A DNA stretch of 64,000 bases from DASUVM01 sp036378955 (lineage in GTDB: Bacteria > Patescibacteriota > Saccharimonadia > Saccharimonadales > Saccharimonadaceae), in assembly GCA_036378955.1 (NCBI GenBank), contig DASUVM010000003.1, forward strand, positions 124,001 through 188,000. The letters run 5' to 3'. Below, piece by piece: positions 25,191 through 32,322 of this stretch (positions within the stretch are counted from its first letter, which is position 1; each line of letters starts with the position of its first letter). Made by a program: the position numbers and the translations under genes. The notes under the pieces are model-generated. The model was not told where the DNA came from, did not search any database, and saw only the letters and a program-made list of their open reading frames with translations.

Positions 25191-25409
25191 TCATTTTGGC
25201 AAAGCAAGAGCAAGCCGCTCACCACCAATAAACACCTCCTTAACCGTCTTCGACCCGCCTTTTCCGAGTGTTCTTCCTACTTCCAAAGCCTTGCCTTCAA
25301 ATGTTATCTCAGTCTTCGCAACCCGCAGAGCCTTTATAACTTCATGCATTGTATTAAGAACTGATATTTTCTTTTCCGGAGCAGAGATTGGATCGGTATC
25401 GATACCCAT
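25191..25409 (-). pseudogene. Truncated protein-kinase-like N-terminal fragment
   Basis: 72 codons. The C-terminal part 'VGRTLGKGGSKTVKEVFIGG' looks like a glycine-rich nucleotide-binding loop of a protein-kinase-like fold, followed by 'RLALALPK', where the catalytic Lys strand would be. The frame then stops, with no catalytic loop or DFG downstream. It is best read as a remnant of a larger kinase gene, although a genuine small protein cannot be excluded. A TATTAT 9 nt before the ATG suggests it is still transcribed. Confidence 0.45.
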
Positions 25410-25421
25410 ATTCTTAGCATA

Positions 25422-25454
25422 ATAAAAGGACTTCTTCGAAAGAAGTCCTTTTAT
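25422..25454 (-). terminator. Terminator of tRNA-Lys
   Basis: AAAAGGACTTCT / AGAAGTCCTTTT stem around a 5-nt loop, ending in TTTTAT on the minus strand, 13 nt after the tRNA. Confidence 0.85.
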
Positions 25455-25466
25455 AGAATAAATTCA

Positions 25467-25543
25467 TGGAGGGCCATCTGGGGCTCGAACCCAGGACACC
25501 CTGCTTAAGAGGCAGGTGCTCTAACCAGCTGAGCTAATGGCCC
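25467..25543 (-). tRNA. tRNA-Lys (CTT)
   Basis: Full cloverleaf: acceptor GGGCCAT/ATGGCCC, D-arm GCTC...GAGC, anticodon stem CCTGC/GCAGG with loop CTCTTAA (anticodon CTT), T-arm CTGGG-TTCGAGC-CCCAG, discriminator T, encoded CCA. Confidence 0.95.
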
Positions 25544-25737
25544 AAATACTGTGTTATGGTACCATATTACCTCTGTTGTTACAAGTAATTCATTCAGCTA
25601 TGCTCCGCTTCAGAGATTACGTCACACGCCAATCAACCGAAAGTCGATAGGGCTTGCATGCACATATACATCCATAAGCAAAGACTTGCCGTAATATCAC
25701 CAAAGAAACTTATATTTGCTTAATAGTTAACGGCCAC

Positions 25738-25777
25738 TTAATACTGTGTTGTTAAGGTTACATTGTTGGGTGTCGTG
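25738..25777 (+). repeat. Leader/promoter repeat, copy 1
   Basis: A 40-bp block beginning TTAATACT, upstream of the gene at 25835. It matches copy 2 at 26471-26510 at 35 of 40 positions. The TTAATACT may be the -10. The shared leader implies common regulation or a duplicated acquisition unit. Confidence 0.75.
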
Positions 25778-25834
25778 GTTTCTATGAAGCATGTACGCTC
25801 AATGCCTTTGGTTTCACGGCGAGAAGGGAAACTC

Positions 25835-26368
25835 GTGAACAAGGTTACCAACAAGAGACGGATCGGTATCGTCCTTGGGGCAATGCTGGCATCCCTCGTC
25901 CTTTTCATCAGTGGTGCTGCTGCCGTGTCATTCGTTTTTGCAGGCACCTCGACCAGCGTGCAGCGTGACATCACCGAAAACGCCCCCACTTTCGTGCCAC
26001 TGGCAGCAATCTGGCACGACGTGCCTTCAACCGCACTCGGTGGCATTGTGGTTCCGCTTGGCGCCACAAGGGCCGTTGAGTCGACCTTCGGTGCTGAAAC
26101 ACGCTGCGTCAACACCAGCTACTGCTCTGTCAGGGTGGTGGCAGTAACAGCAGGTGGCGGAGTGATCGAGTTCAACCCGCAGCCCGGCACCGACTTCGCC
26201 TTCGACTCCCCTGGTGGCAACTGGGAGCAGCACAGTGTTCACCGCGTCACCCGGCTCGGCCCCGGCACTTATGTCATCAAGGTGCAGGCACGACTCGTTG
26301 GCCCAGCCGCCGGCGCGTTGTTTAGCCTCGACGATTACACTCACTTCGTGGACGTAATCAACCCCTAA
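25835..26368 (+). CDS. Exported or membrane-anchored beta-rich protein (cassette)
   Basis: 177 residues from GTG 25835, chosen because AAGGGA lies 5 nt upstream; the open frame reaches back to 25763 but would start inside the leader repeat. Residues 1-10 are basic. Residues about 10-37 are a hydrophobic signal or anchor (RRIGIVLGAMLASLVLFISG). The remaining 140 residues are beta-rich with two cysteines close together ('RCVNTSYCSV') and several Gly/Pro turns. The family is not recognised. Codons are strongly C/G-ending. It ends in its own terminator. Confidence 0.65.
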   Translation: MNKVTNKRRIGIVLGAMLASLVLFISGAAAVSFVFAGTSTSVQRDITENAPTFVPLAAIWHDVPSTALGGIVVPLGATRAVESTFGAETRCVNTSYCSVRVVAVTAGGGVIEFNPQPGTDFAFDSPGGNWEQHSVHRVTRLGPGTYVIKVQARLVGPAAGALFSLDDYTHFVDVINP

Positions 26369-26397
26369 TGGCCTGCGGCTAGGGTGCGGTTTCAGAA

Positions 26398-26430
26398 GCC
26401 TGTCTTGGCAGCTTAACCGCCAAGACAGGC
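26398..26430 (+). terminator. Terminator after the 25835 gene
   Basis: GCCTGTCTTGGC / GCCAAGACAGGC perfect 12-bp stem, followed by CACAACCTTTTT. Confidence 0.85.
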
Positions 26431-26470
26431 CACAACCTTTTTAGGCAATCGTAAGTACTTTAATGAGTAT

Positions 26471-26510
26471 TTAATACTATGTTGTTAAGGTTACGTTGTT
26501 GAGTGCTGTG
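26471..26510 (+). repeat. Leader/promoter repeat, copy 2
   Basis: Second copy of the 40-bp block starting TTAATACT (35 of 40 identical to 25738-25777), about 70 nt before the GTG of the G+C-rich secreted protein. Confidence 0.75.
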
Positions 26511-26577
26511 TTATCGGCAGAAAAGGTAATAGACACACTCGACACAAAGACAGTCAGAAGATCGTCATGGAGGATCC

Positions 26578-27384
26578 GTGAAGATTCGCAAGAGAGCACT
26601 CGCGGCCATTGCCGCCGTGTTCACTGTTGCTGGACTGACATTCGCTGGTGTGGCCCAGGCTGCACCTGCCGCGCCGACACCGGCGCCCCCGGGTGCAGCC
26701 GCACAAGGCTCGCAGGCCAAGGCACCGCTGGAGCCGGGCAAGCACAGCGCCCAGTCGACGGCCCCCAAGGGCGCCACCAAGCTGCTGTCGACCGATGCGG
26801 CCGGCAAGCCGGTGGTGGCGAGCGACCGCTCAGCCCAGGCTGGCAACGTGGCCGGTGTCGACTTCGCGGCACCGTACAACTACTGCTGGAAGCAGTTCGT
26901 CTACACGCCGGTCACCAACACGACCGCGACAACGAGGTACCTGCACGTACTCCTCTGGAACCAGGGGATGTACCGCGACTACTACACCAGCGTGGGTGCG
27001 TACAGCACCTCGTACCCGGGCTGGTACGGCGTCGAGGGAGCCTACACGGCCTACCTCTACGTCTGGAACGGCTCGTCGTACGTCTACGACGAGTACAAGA
27101 GCAGCAACAACACCTGCAGTGTGTCTGTGACGCGCAACTACGACGCATACGGCTGGGTTCGAGTGAGGATCCAGAACACCGGTACGGCGTACGCCACACA
27201 GGTCACCAGTGAGCTGGCACCGTACCCAGGGGCCGGCACCTACACCGGCACCAAGTACCACTACCCGGCTGCCGGCGGAGCGGCGATCGAACAGTGGTTC
27301 CAGGTGGACTACCTGCCCTACGGTATCACCTCACGTACCAGCGACAGCTGGAACAACCAGGTCAACTTCACCGGCGACCACTGA
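26578..27384 (+). CDS. Secreted Tyr/Trp-rich protein of actinobacterial character
   Basis: 268 residues from GTG 26578 (GGAGG 5 nt upstream). Residues 1-28 are a signal peptide with the cleavage motif AQA. An Ala/Pro/Gly/Gln-rich linker runs to about 90. The mature domain (about 95-265) is very rich in Tyr, Trp, Ser, Thr and Asn, with repeated 'YxxY/WYG' strands and two cysteines, suggesting a secreted beta-sandwich. The DNA is strikingly G+C-rich with almost all third positions C or G, unlike its native neighbours. Recent transfer from an actinobacterium, perhaps the host, is a reasonable inference. The function is unknown. Confidence 0.75.
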   Translation: MKIRKRALAAIAAVFTVAGLTFAGVAQAAPAAPTPAPPGAAAQGSQAKAPLEPGKHSAQSTAPKGATKLLSTDAAGKPVVASDRSAQAGNVAGVDFAAPYNYCWKQFVYTPVTNTTATTRYLHVLLWNQGMYRDYYTSVGAYSTSYPGWYGVEGAYTAYLYVWNGSSYVYDEYKSSNNTCSVSVTRNYDAYGWVRVRIQNTGTAYATQVTSELAPYPGAGTYTGTKYHYPAAGGAAIEQWFQVDYLPYGITSRTSDSWNNQVNFTGDH

Positions 27385-27433
27385 CGCTCTAGAGCCACCT
27401 AGTCTGGCCGCAAGGCAAATCTCTAGGCAGCTC

Positions 27434-27469
27434 GGCAGCCTGTAGTCTCACCAGAGATTGCAGGCTGCC
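27434..27469 (+). terminator. Hairpin after the G+C-rich secreted gene
   Basis: GGCAGCCTG / CAGGCTGCC stem with an 18-nt loop. There is no T-run (ACCCACCCCC follows), so it may act as an RNA 3' stabiliser rather than a classical terminator. Confidence 0.55.
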
Positions 27470-27517
27470 ACCCACCCCCTTGACCACAAAGCTGATACTT
27501 TTTAAACGTCCTGGGAG

Positions 27518-28126
27518 TTATTTCGCCCCAACTTGCGCCTTAATAGCACTCCACTGAATTTTATGCCCAAGTTTTGCCTCTTTTGATTTAAGGTAGGTAT
27601 GAACAGTCGAGTTTGCTTCGTAAGATAATGCAACGTGTTCGATAACCTCATAGCCAGCAGTTTCAAGTGCCCGAGATTTACGAGGGTTATTAGACATCAG
27701 CCGAATTGTTTTTGCCACCTTCATATCATTAAGCGCCTTTAGGGCAAGCTCATAGCTTCGAGGGTCAAGCTCAAAACCTAACTTTTCAAAAGCGGCTGCC
27801 GTATCGCAGTTGTCTTTACGCATAATTTCAACTGCGCGAATTTTCTTAGCTAAGCCCACACCACGCCCCTCTTGGTAGAGGTATACTAAAATGCCCACGC
27901 CTTCCTGGCTAATACGTTCCAGCGCCTGGTTAAGTTGCAGCTTGCAATCGCAATCAATTGCGCACAGCGCCTCGCTAAACAAACATGAAGAATGTATCCG
28001 CACAAGTGGTGTACCGGCTGTGACGTCTCCCATCGAAAGGCTGACGCCCTCATACTCTTCATAATTATGGTAGGTGAGGTTGAAATTTCCGTAAGTTGTT
28101 TCAAGAATTGTAGAAATAGTATCCAT
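27518..28126 (-). CDS. ribA: GTP cyclohydrolase II (stand-alone)
   Basis: 202 residues. The zinc site C48-C59-C61 has the spacing of E. coli RibA (C54/C65/C67), and 'YLYQEGRGVGL' contains the catalytic region. It converts GTP to 2,5-diamino-6-ribosylamino-pyrimidinone phosphate plus formate and pyrophosphate. No other riboflavin gene is in the window, and CPR bacteria generally lack the pathway, so the role here is unclear. Possibilities are a modified purine or pyrimidine product, or hydrolysis of GTP to a simpler product. The Shine-Dalgarno AAAGGACT precedes the ATG. Confidence 0.9.
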   Translation of the reverse strand: MDTISTILETTYGNFNLTYHNYEEYEGVSLSMGDVTAGTPLVRIHSSCLFSEALCAIDCDCKLQLNQALERISQEGVGILVYLYQEGRGVGLAKKIRAVEIMRKDNCDTAAAFEKLGFELDPRSYELALKALNDMKVAKTIRLMSNNPRKSRALETAGYEVIEHVALSYEANSTVHTYLKSKEAKLGHKIQWSAIKAQVGAK

Positions 28127-28419
28127 TTTTGAGTCCTTTGCTTTTAGAATAGCAGCTAGTTTATTAGTTGGGCCGATAAAAGCTCCAGCATTCAGGCCTC
28201 GGCCATCTGTCGATTAAAAAGAGTTGGCTATGACCTATAAGCGAGTTGTATCCTTGTATTGCATTTTAATTCTTATCATTAATTATACACATTATGAGTG
28301 TATATGATGAAATTCAACTTCACACTAAAAACACTAAGAACGACACCGATAACCGTATGAAATTCAAACGCTGCGAAGCAAGTTTCGGCAGCATTGTGCC
28401 TCTTCAAACTTTAAAAACT
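28127..28419. other. 293-bp intergenic region
   Basis: No supported gene. It contains a short palindrome (ATACAC...GTGTAT, about 28286-28305) and A/T-rich sequence. A 70-codon frame starting at 28294 runs antisense into the next gene and has no Shine-Dalgarno. Confidence 0.5.
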
Positions 28420-28809
28420 TTATTCGTTCCCGTCGTTTTTGAGCCAAGCTATTGCTTCGCTTTCGTTATCAAACCCTTTGAATTTTGCATCAATATTAAG
28501 GTGTAGAATCTCGAGTGTACTGAAGAATAACGAACGTACTCTGCTCCCCTTGAGTACAATCGCGATTTTATCGAACGTCCGTAGCTTCCATAGAATACCC
28601 ATGGCTTTCGCCTGAATTGGAATGCTCACCGCCGAGGTGTCAACATCTCGAATGTCGTCAAGTAGCTTGTTGATGTTTTTTTCTTTGGCTAACGCCAGGG
28701 CGGCATTGGCTGGCGCATCTAAGTTTTTTGCATCTAAGGCACCCCAGGTTCTGAGATGTATATAGCCATCCGTAGCCTTTACTGAGAAATGCTGTTCGTC
28801 AACGCTCAT
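28420..28809 (-). CDS. SpoIIAA-like (STAS-fold) protein
   Basis: 129 residues with the layout of the SpoIIAA-like family: an N-terminal beta pair, 'GALDAKNLDAPANAALALAKEKNINKLLDDIRDVDTS', a central helix, and 'FDNESEAIAWL' near the end. Members bind lipids or act as anti-sigma antagonist-like modules; no partner is adjacent. TAAAAT lies 8 nt before the ATG at 28809. Confidence 0.7.
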   Translation of the reverse strand: MSVDEQHFSVKATDGYIHLRTWGALDAKNLDAPANAALALAKEKNINKLLDDIRDVDTSAVSIPIQAKAMGILWKLRTFDKIAIVLKGSRVRSLFFSTLEILHLNIDAKFKGFDNESEAIAWLKNDGNE

Positions 28810-28817
28810 ATGTTGCT

Positions 28818-28823
28818 ATTTTA
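28818..28823 (-). promoter_or_regulatory. -10 box for the SpoIIAA-like gene
   Basis: TAAAAT on the minus strand, 8 nt before the ATG at 28809; leaderless transcript likely. Confidence 0.45.
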
Positions 28824-28907
28824 CCTACATTGTCATAAAAAGCCAAATCGTTTATGACGTTAGCCTGTCTTACCTCTATTAAGAGTAATATAGTAAGAGG
28901 GGGCGCA

Positions 28908-30083
28908 ATGGAACACCAAATGAAGCGATTTTTAGCAGAAACATGGGCAAACCCTGTTTTTGACGATACATTCCCTGAAGAAAAAACCATCGAACGATTA
29001 ACATGGGTGAGGCGCCATCTGGGCACGCTAGCACTACCCGTCGCACTAGAGCTTCGCTCTGTATTATCGGCCAGCACCGAATGGAGTCAAGCTGCTATTG
29101 CAAAGGTCGTTGAAGGCGAAGTGCGCGATAAAACCATTGCCTTTAGCGCAGCTTTGAGTGTCGGCGAGATAGAGAACCTACAATCACTCAGGGCACTAAG
29201 TGTCGCAGTCGGCCTTATGTATACCGCCGACCAAACCATTGACCGTGGCGACGAACCAATGGTAGATGCGGTTGAGCGGTGGGGCAGCCACACTACATCA
29301 CACACACCGAATGCCCCCAAAACGCAAGCACGCTCCATCATGCTAAGCCATATACAAAACAAGATTGACATACTAGCCCGGCCCGAAGACGCTCCGTTCG
29401 TAAAAGATTGCTTTTTACAACAGGTGTTAGAGAACGAAGCACTCATGTACCGCTGGAGCCGCGAGTATGAATCTAGCAGTATCCCTGACCGCCAAATATT
29501 CTTAGCAGAGCATGCCCGAAAGCTAGCCGAAACAACCACTGTTAATGCCGGGTTCCCTAGCATCTCTTCGTCGCTGTATGCCATCTATCGGCAGCATGAC
29601 ACCACTTTGCCGCCACTTTCAGAGATATATACAAGCCAAGCTATAACCAACTTATTGCAAGTTTGCAATGTTACTGCGCGAATCTGGGACGAACTTGGTG
29701 ACTGGGAGATGGATAGCGGTCGCTACCCCGAAAAGGGTATTTTTGTTATTAACCCTTTCAACCAATACCATCCAGCTACCGTTGACCGCTATTGCGAGCT
29801 GGCCTTCATTACTAATGCCAGGCAAGTCAATGCCATACAGCACACTTTTGCGAACTTTCATCACAGCGAAGCAGCCCGACAACAGCATACTTCTCTTATT
29901 CTTGAGGTGCTGCGTGATCACATACGTCAATATATGGCTCAGCTTAAAAACAACACGCCAGATGTTTGGAATAAGTTTGAGCATTATATCACCCTATGTA
30001 AACGCGTGATGGAAATAAGCTATGTGAACCGAATGGGAGATATAGCTCTGGCACAGACAGATAGCACCAGCCACGATGAGTGA
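28908..30083 (+). CDS. All-helical protein, possibly terpenoid-synthase-like
   Basis: 391 residues from ATG 28908 (AGAGGGGG upstream); the frame opens at 28854 without a ribosome site. It is almost wholly helical and soluble. Two acidic patches, 'DQTIDRGDE' (108-116) and 'IWDELGDWEMDSGRYPEKG' (about 268-287), are spaced like the two metal-binding motifs of class I terpenoid synthases. Neither is a canonical DDxxD or NSE motif. I therefore call it unknown with a weak structural suggestion. It is convergent with the DUF218 gene. Confidence 0.5.
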   Translation: MEHQMKRFLAETWANPVFDDTFPEEKTIERLTWVRRHLGTLALPVALELRSVLSASTEWSQAAIAKVVEGEVRDKTIAFSAALSVGEIENLQSLRALSVAVGLMYTADQTIDRGDEPMVDAVERWGSHTTSHTPNAPKTQARSIMLSHIQNKIDILARPEDAPFVKDCFLQQVLENEALMYRWSREYESSSIPDRQIFLAEHARKLAETTTVNAGFPSISSSLYAIYRQHDTTLPPLSEIYTSQAITNLLQVCNVTARIWDELGDWEMDSGRYPEKGIFVINPFNQYHPATVDRYCELAFITNARQVNAIQHTFANFHHSEAARQQHTSLILEVLRDHIRQYMAQLKNNTPDVWNKFEHYITLCKRVMEISYVNRMGDIALAQTDSTSHDE

Positions 30084-30093
30084 GCCAGAAAAC

Positions 30094-30789
30094 CTATTCC
30101 CTCATTAAAGTACCGTGCATCGCCATCAGCTCATCGGGGTGAAAGTTTCTGAAAGGTTCTATTGTTCCTTGCTCAACAGCCTCGGTTGACACATAAAATT
30201 CACAGGCGCGATGTCCGAGCCGAAGCTCATTCCACCTTGAGCTGCCGTCTGGATTCAACAAGAATTCGTGGTCACCCCAGGCCATGGCCTTAAGGGTGCA
30301 GGCCATATCTCCAAGCAATTTTGCCTCTGTGCGAAACTCTTCGTCTGAATCCGGCGCTACGCCTTCCATGGTGAAATCGCACTGGCCGTAGCCAACTTTT
30401 TGGCCCAAAAACGCAGCACGCTCAATACGAGGTGCTGCGATGGGCATATAAATCTGTCTCCAGCCCCACCTCATAGCAATGGCTTTTAGATTAACGAAGT
30501 TTTCAGGTGTGTTAGTTGATTTGTCCTCAACATGGATAGCACTAGCTGGAACATTCAGTTCAGCAATTAAATACCGTTCCATTTCTTCCGCTTCGGTCGT
30601 GGGGGCACGTTGGCCTCGCTCTAAGGCCTTCATTTCGGCTGCACCGCAGACGGCAATGCCGCCCATAGCTCGGCCCGATTCATACTTTTGGGCAGCAACT
30701 CGTAAAGACTCGTACATGTGCTGAGGGTAACGCTGTCTTTCAAAATCGTAGGCTTTTCCTAAAACGGCGGCGGCATCATATTTGCGCAT
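30094..30789 (-). CDS. DUF218 (YdcF/SanA-like) family protein
   Basis: 231 residues from ATG 30789, preceded by AGGGAG; the frame is open to 30849. The DUF218 pattern is visible: an N-terminal 'AAAVLGKAYDFERQRYPQ'-type strand, 'IAVCGAAE', and 'EAEEMERYLIAELNVPASAIHVEDKS-TNTPENF' as separate conserved stretches. Family members act in envelope or vancomycin tolerance, and some bind nucleotides. This one has no membrane segment. Confidence 0.7.
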   Translation of the reverse strand: MRKYDAAAVLGKAYDFERQRYPQHMYESLRVAAQKYESGRAMGGIAVCGAAEMKALERGQRAPTTEAEEMERYLIAELNVPASAIHVEDKSTNTPENFVNLKAIAMRWGWRQIYMPIAAPRIERAAFLGQKVGYGQCDFTMEGVAPDSDEEFRTEAKLLGDMACTLKAMAWGDHEFLLNPDGSSRWNELRLGHRACEFYVSTEAVEQGTIEPFRNFHPDELMAMHGTLMRE

Positions 30790-30888
30790 ACAAATTCTCC
30801 CTAAATGTATCCTTGATAGTATGTCTGAATTATTATAACAGTGGCCCATGTTGCGCCCGGCACAGCATTTCTTGCAAGCTAACCGTGT

Positions 30889-31197
30889 TTATGACGAAAA
30901 GTGACGAACTACAGTTAGAAAATCCTGAATTGCTAGGTAGTTTTTAGAGCCATCAGGGAGCTGCACGCCTGTTTCAACATCAATGCCGAATGGTTTTACA
31001 GATCGGATTGCATTCTCGACATTATGGAGCCGTATGCCGCCTGCCAGCCACACGGGTTTTAAGCATTGCTCGACAATGTGCCGACTAATATCCCAATCGT
31101 GTGTTTTACCGGTACCGCCTCGTGCAACGGTGCCTGCACTCGAATCAAGCAGCATTGTAACAGAAGATAAGCTTGATTGTGCACCCGCCAATCGCAA
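30889..31197 (-). pseudogene. trpF: Truncated phosphoribosylanthranilate isomerase (C-terminal half of trpF)
   Basis: About 100 codons match only the second half of TrpF: 'LLDSSAGTVARGGTGKTHDW', 'PVWLAGGIRLHNVENAI' and 'GIDVETGV...DGSKNY'. The N-terminal half of the barrel, including the catalytic Cys strand, is missing. The open frame begins right beside the duplicated tRNA-Arg 3' end and its terminator (31226-31272). A half barrel cannot be active, so this is a remnant left by a recombination event at that junction. No other trp gene is present. Confidence 0.8.
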
Positions 31198-31225
31198 GCT
31201 CGTATCGAACCCAAGCCAATAAAAA

Positions 31226-31251
31226 CAGACTGACTCGCGCTAGTCTGTTTT
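31226..31251. terminator. Hairpin adjoining the duplicated tRNA-Arg end
   Basis: AACAGACT / AGTCTGTT stem with a 10-nt loop and T-run. It is similar in loop and layout to the tRNA-Arg terminator at 31419-31444, so it is part of the same duplicated block. Confidence 0.75.
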
Positions 31252-31254
31252 TAT

Positions 31255-31272
31255 TGGTACGCCCGGCAAGAT
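31255..31272 (-). repeat. Duplicate of the tRNA-Arg(TCG) 3' end
   Basis: TGGTACGCCCGGCAAGAT repeats 31447-31464 exactly, i.e. the last 18 nt of tRNA-Arg including CCA, and sits beside a related hairpin. This is the signature of a tRNA-targeted integration or deletion (att-like) or of a partial tRNA duplication. About 145 bp of non-coding sequence separates the copies. Confidence 0.75.
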
Positions 31273-31418
31273 ATCGCTAACGCTCCTTCGCTCACTACGA
31301 AAAGAAAATATCCTTCGGATGCTTTCTTTTCTGGTGTTCGCTGCACCGATGTGACTACCGTATTTTTCTTTGAAAATCCCTGTCGCAAGTTCGCACCAAA
31401 CAAAATACCATAGAAAAA
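31273..31418. other. Spacer between the tRNA-Arg end copies
   Basis: Contains no ORF. It has a GAAAAGAAA / TTTCTTTTC hairpin (about 31298-31331) and a tRNA-like echo (GTCGCAAGTTCGCACC). It may be degraded element sequence. Confidence 0.4.
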
Positions 31419-31444
31419 AGACTAACTTTCGCTAGTCTTTTTTC
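31419..31444 (-). terminator. Terminator of tRNA-Arg(TCG)
   Basis: AAAAGACT / AGTCTTTT stem with a 10-nt loop, flanked by A- and T-runs, directly after the tRNA on the minus strand. Confidence 0.85.
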
Positions 31445-31446
31445 TA

Positions 31447-31523
31447 TGGTACGCCCGGCAAGATTCGAACTTGCGACACCTGGTTCCGAAGACCAGTGCT
31501 CTAATCCGCTGAGCTACGGGCGC
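31447..31523 (-). tRNA. tRNA-Arg (TCG)
   Basis: Acceptor GCGCCCG/CGGGCGT (G1-U72 wobble), D-arm GCTC/GAGC, anticodon stem CTGGT/ACCAG with loop CTTCGGA (anticodon TCG), T-arm GCAAG-TTCGAAT-CTTGC, discriminator A, encoded CCA. Confidence 0.95.
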
Positions 31524-31687
31524 ATAAACTATCTTAGTAGATAGACTTTGCTATTTTAACAGATAAAGGTGCGGTGTCAAAGTGCCGGGACTCTTCTAAA
31601 CGAGAGTACCTCACTGTGTCTCACTATAATTAAGTATTTACTTAATTATACGATTCCTATATTATACTTTCACAGGAGGAATTATAC

Positions 31688-32242
31688 ATGTCAAAGCTTA
31701 ACATCGCCGTAATTACCGGCAGCCTACAAAAAAATGCATACAGCAAAAAGCTCTATGCCGCACTACAAGAACGTGCACCTGAAGCTGCTCTATTAACACT
31801 GCTAGACTTTAGCAAGCTCCCGCTTTTTAATGAAGAGCTCGAGGCCAACTTTCCCAAAGAGGCAACCAACTTTAAAAAAGCCATTGAGGCAGCTGACGCC
31901 ATTTTATTCATTACCCCCGAATACAACCGCTCTATTCCTGGTGTTTTGAAAAATGCCATCGACTGGGGGTCGCGCCCGTATGCTGAGAATAGCTGGGCCC
32001 AGAAGCCAGCGGGCATTATTGGTTCGGCCGCCTCGCCTTCGGGTGCATTTGGTGCTATACACCACCTCCGGCATGTGTTGGCTTACCTCGATATGCATAC
32101 TATGGCGCAACCCGAATTTTATATTCCAGCTATTCACGAAAAGTTTGATGAAAACGGCGCCCTCATCGACAAAGCGGTTGAGGCACATATTAGTACTTTC
32201 TGGCAAGCTTTCGTGCCATATATTCAACGCTTTCAAAGTTAA
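31688..32242 (+). CDS. NAD(P)H-dependent FMN reductase
   Basis: 184 residues of the flavodoxin-like NADPH-dependent FMN reductase family. 'VITGSLQKNAYSKKL' is the FMN phosphate loop, and 'TPEYNRSIPGVLKNAIDW' is the family's signature. It reduces FMN or quinones and azo dyes for redox balance. A strong Shine-Dalgarno (AGGAGGAA) precedes the ATG. Upstream A/T-rich sequence contains TATATTATAC as a probable promoter. Confidence 0.9.
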   Translation: MSKLNIAVITGSLQKNAYSKKLYAALQERAPEAALLTLLDFSKLPLFNEELEANFPKEATNFKKAIEAADAILFITPEYNRSIPGVLKNAIDWGSRPYAENSWAQKPAGIIGSAASPSGAFGAIHHLRHVLAYLDMHTMAQPEFYIPAIHEKFDENGALIDKAVEAHISTFWQAFVPYIQRFQS

Positions 32243-32322
32243 CTAACCGGAACCACCCATGGCTTTTAATGTAGTTTTAATATTCTGTTACAATAAAACT
32301 ATAGCGAGTAATAGGAGGGGCC

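Noticed and set aside
26496..27212. 238-codon and other long frames overlapping the G+C-rich secreted gene
   Set aside because: Arg/Gly/Cys-rich translations typical of off-frame reading in high-GC DNA; the 26578 frame has a signal peptide and a perfect Shine-Dalgarno.
28294..28506. 70-codon plus-strand frame beginning in the ribA/SpoIIAA-like spacer
   Set aside because: The last third is antisense to the SpoIIAA-like gene, there is no Shine-Dalgarno, and the residue mix is unconvincing.
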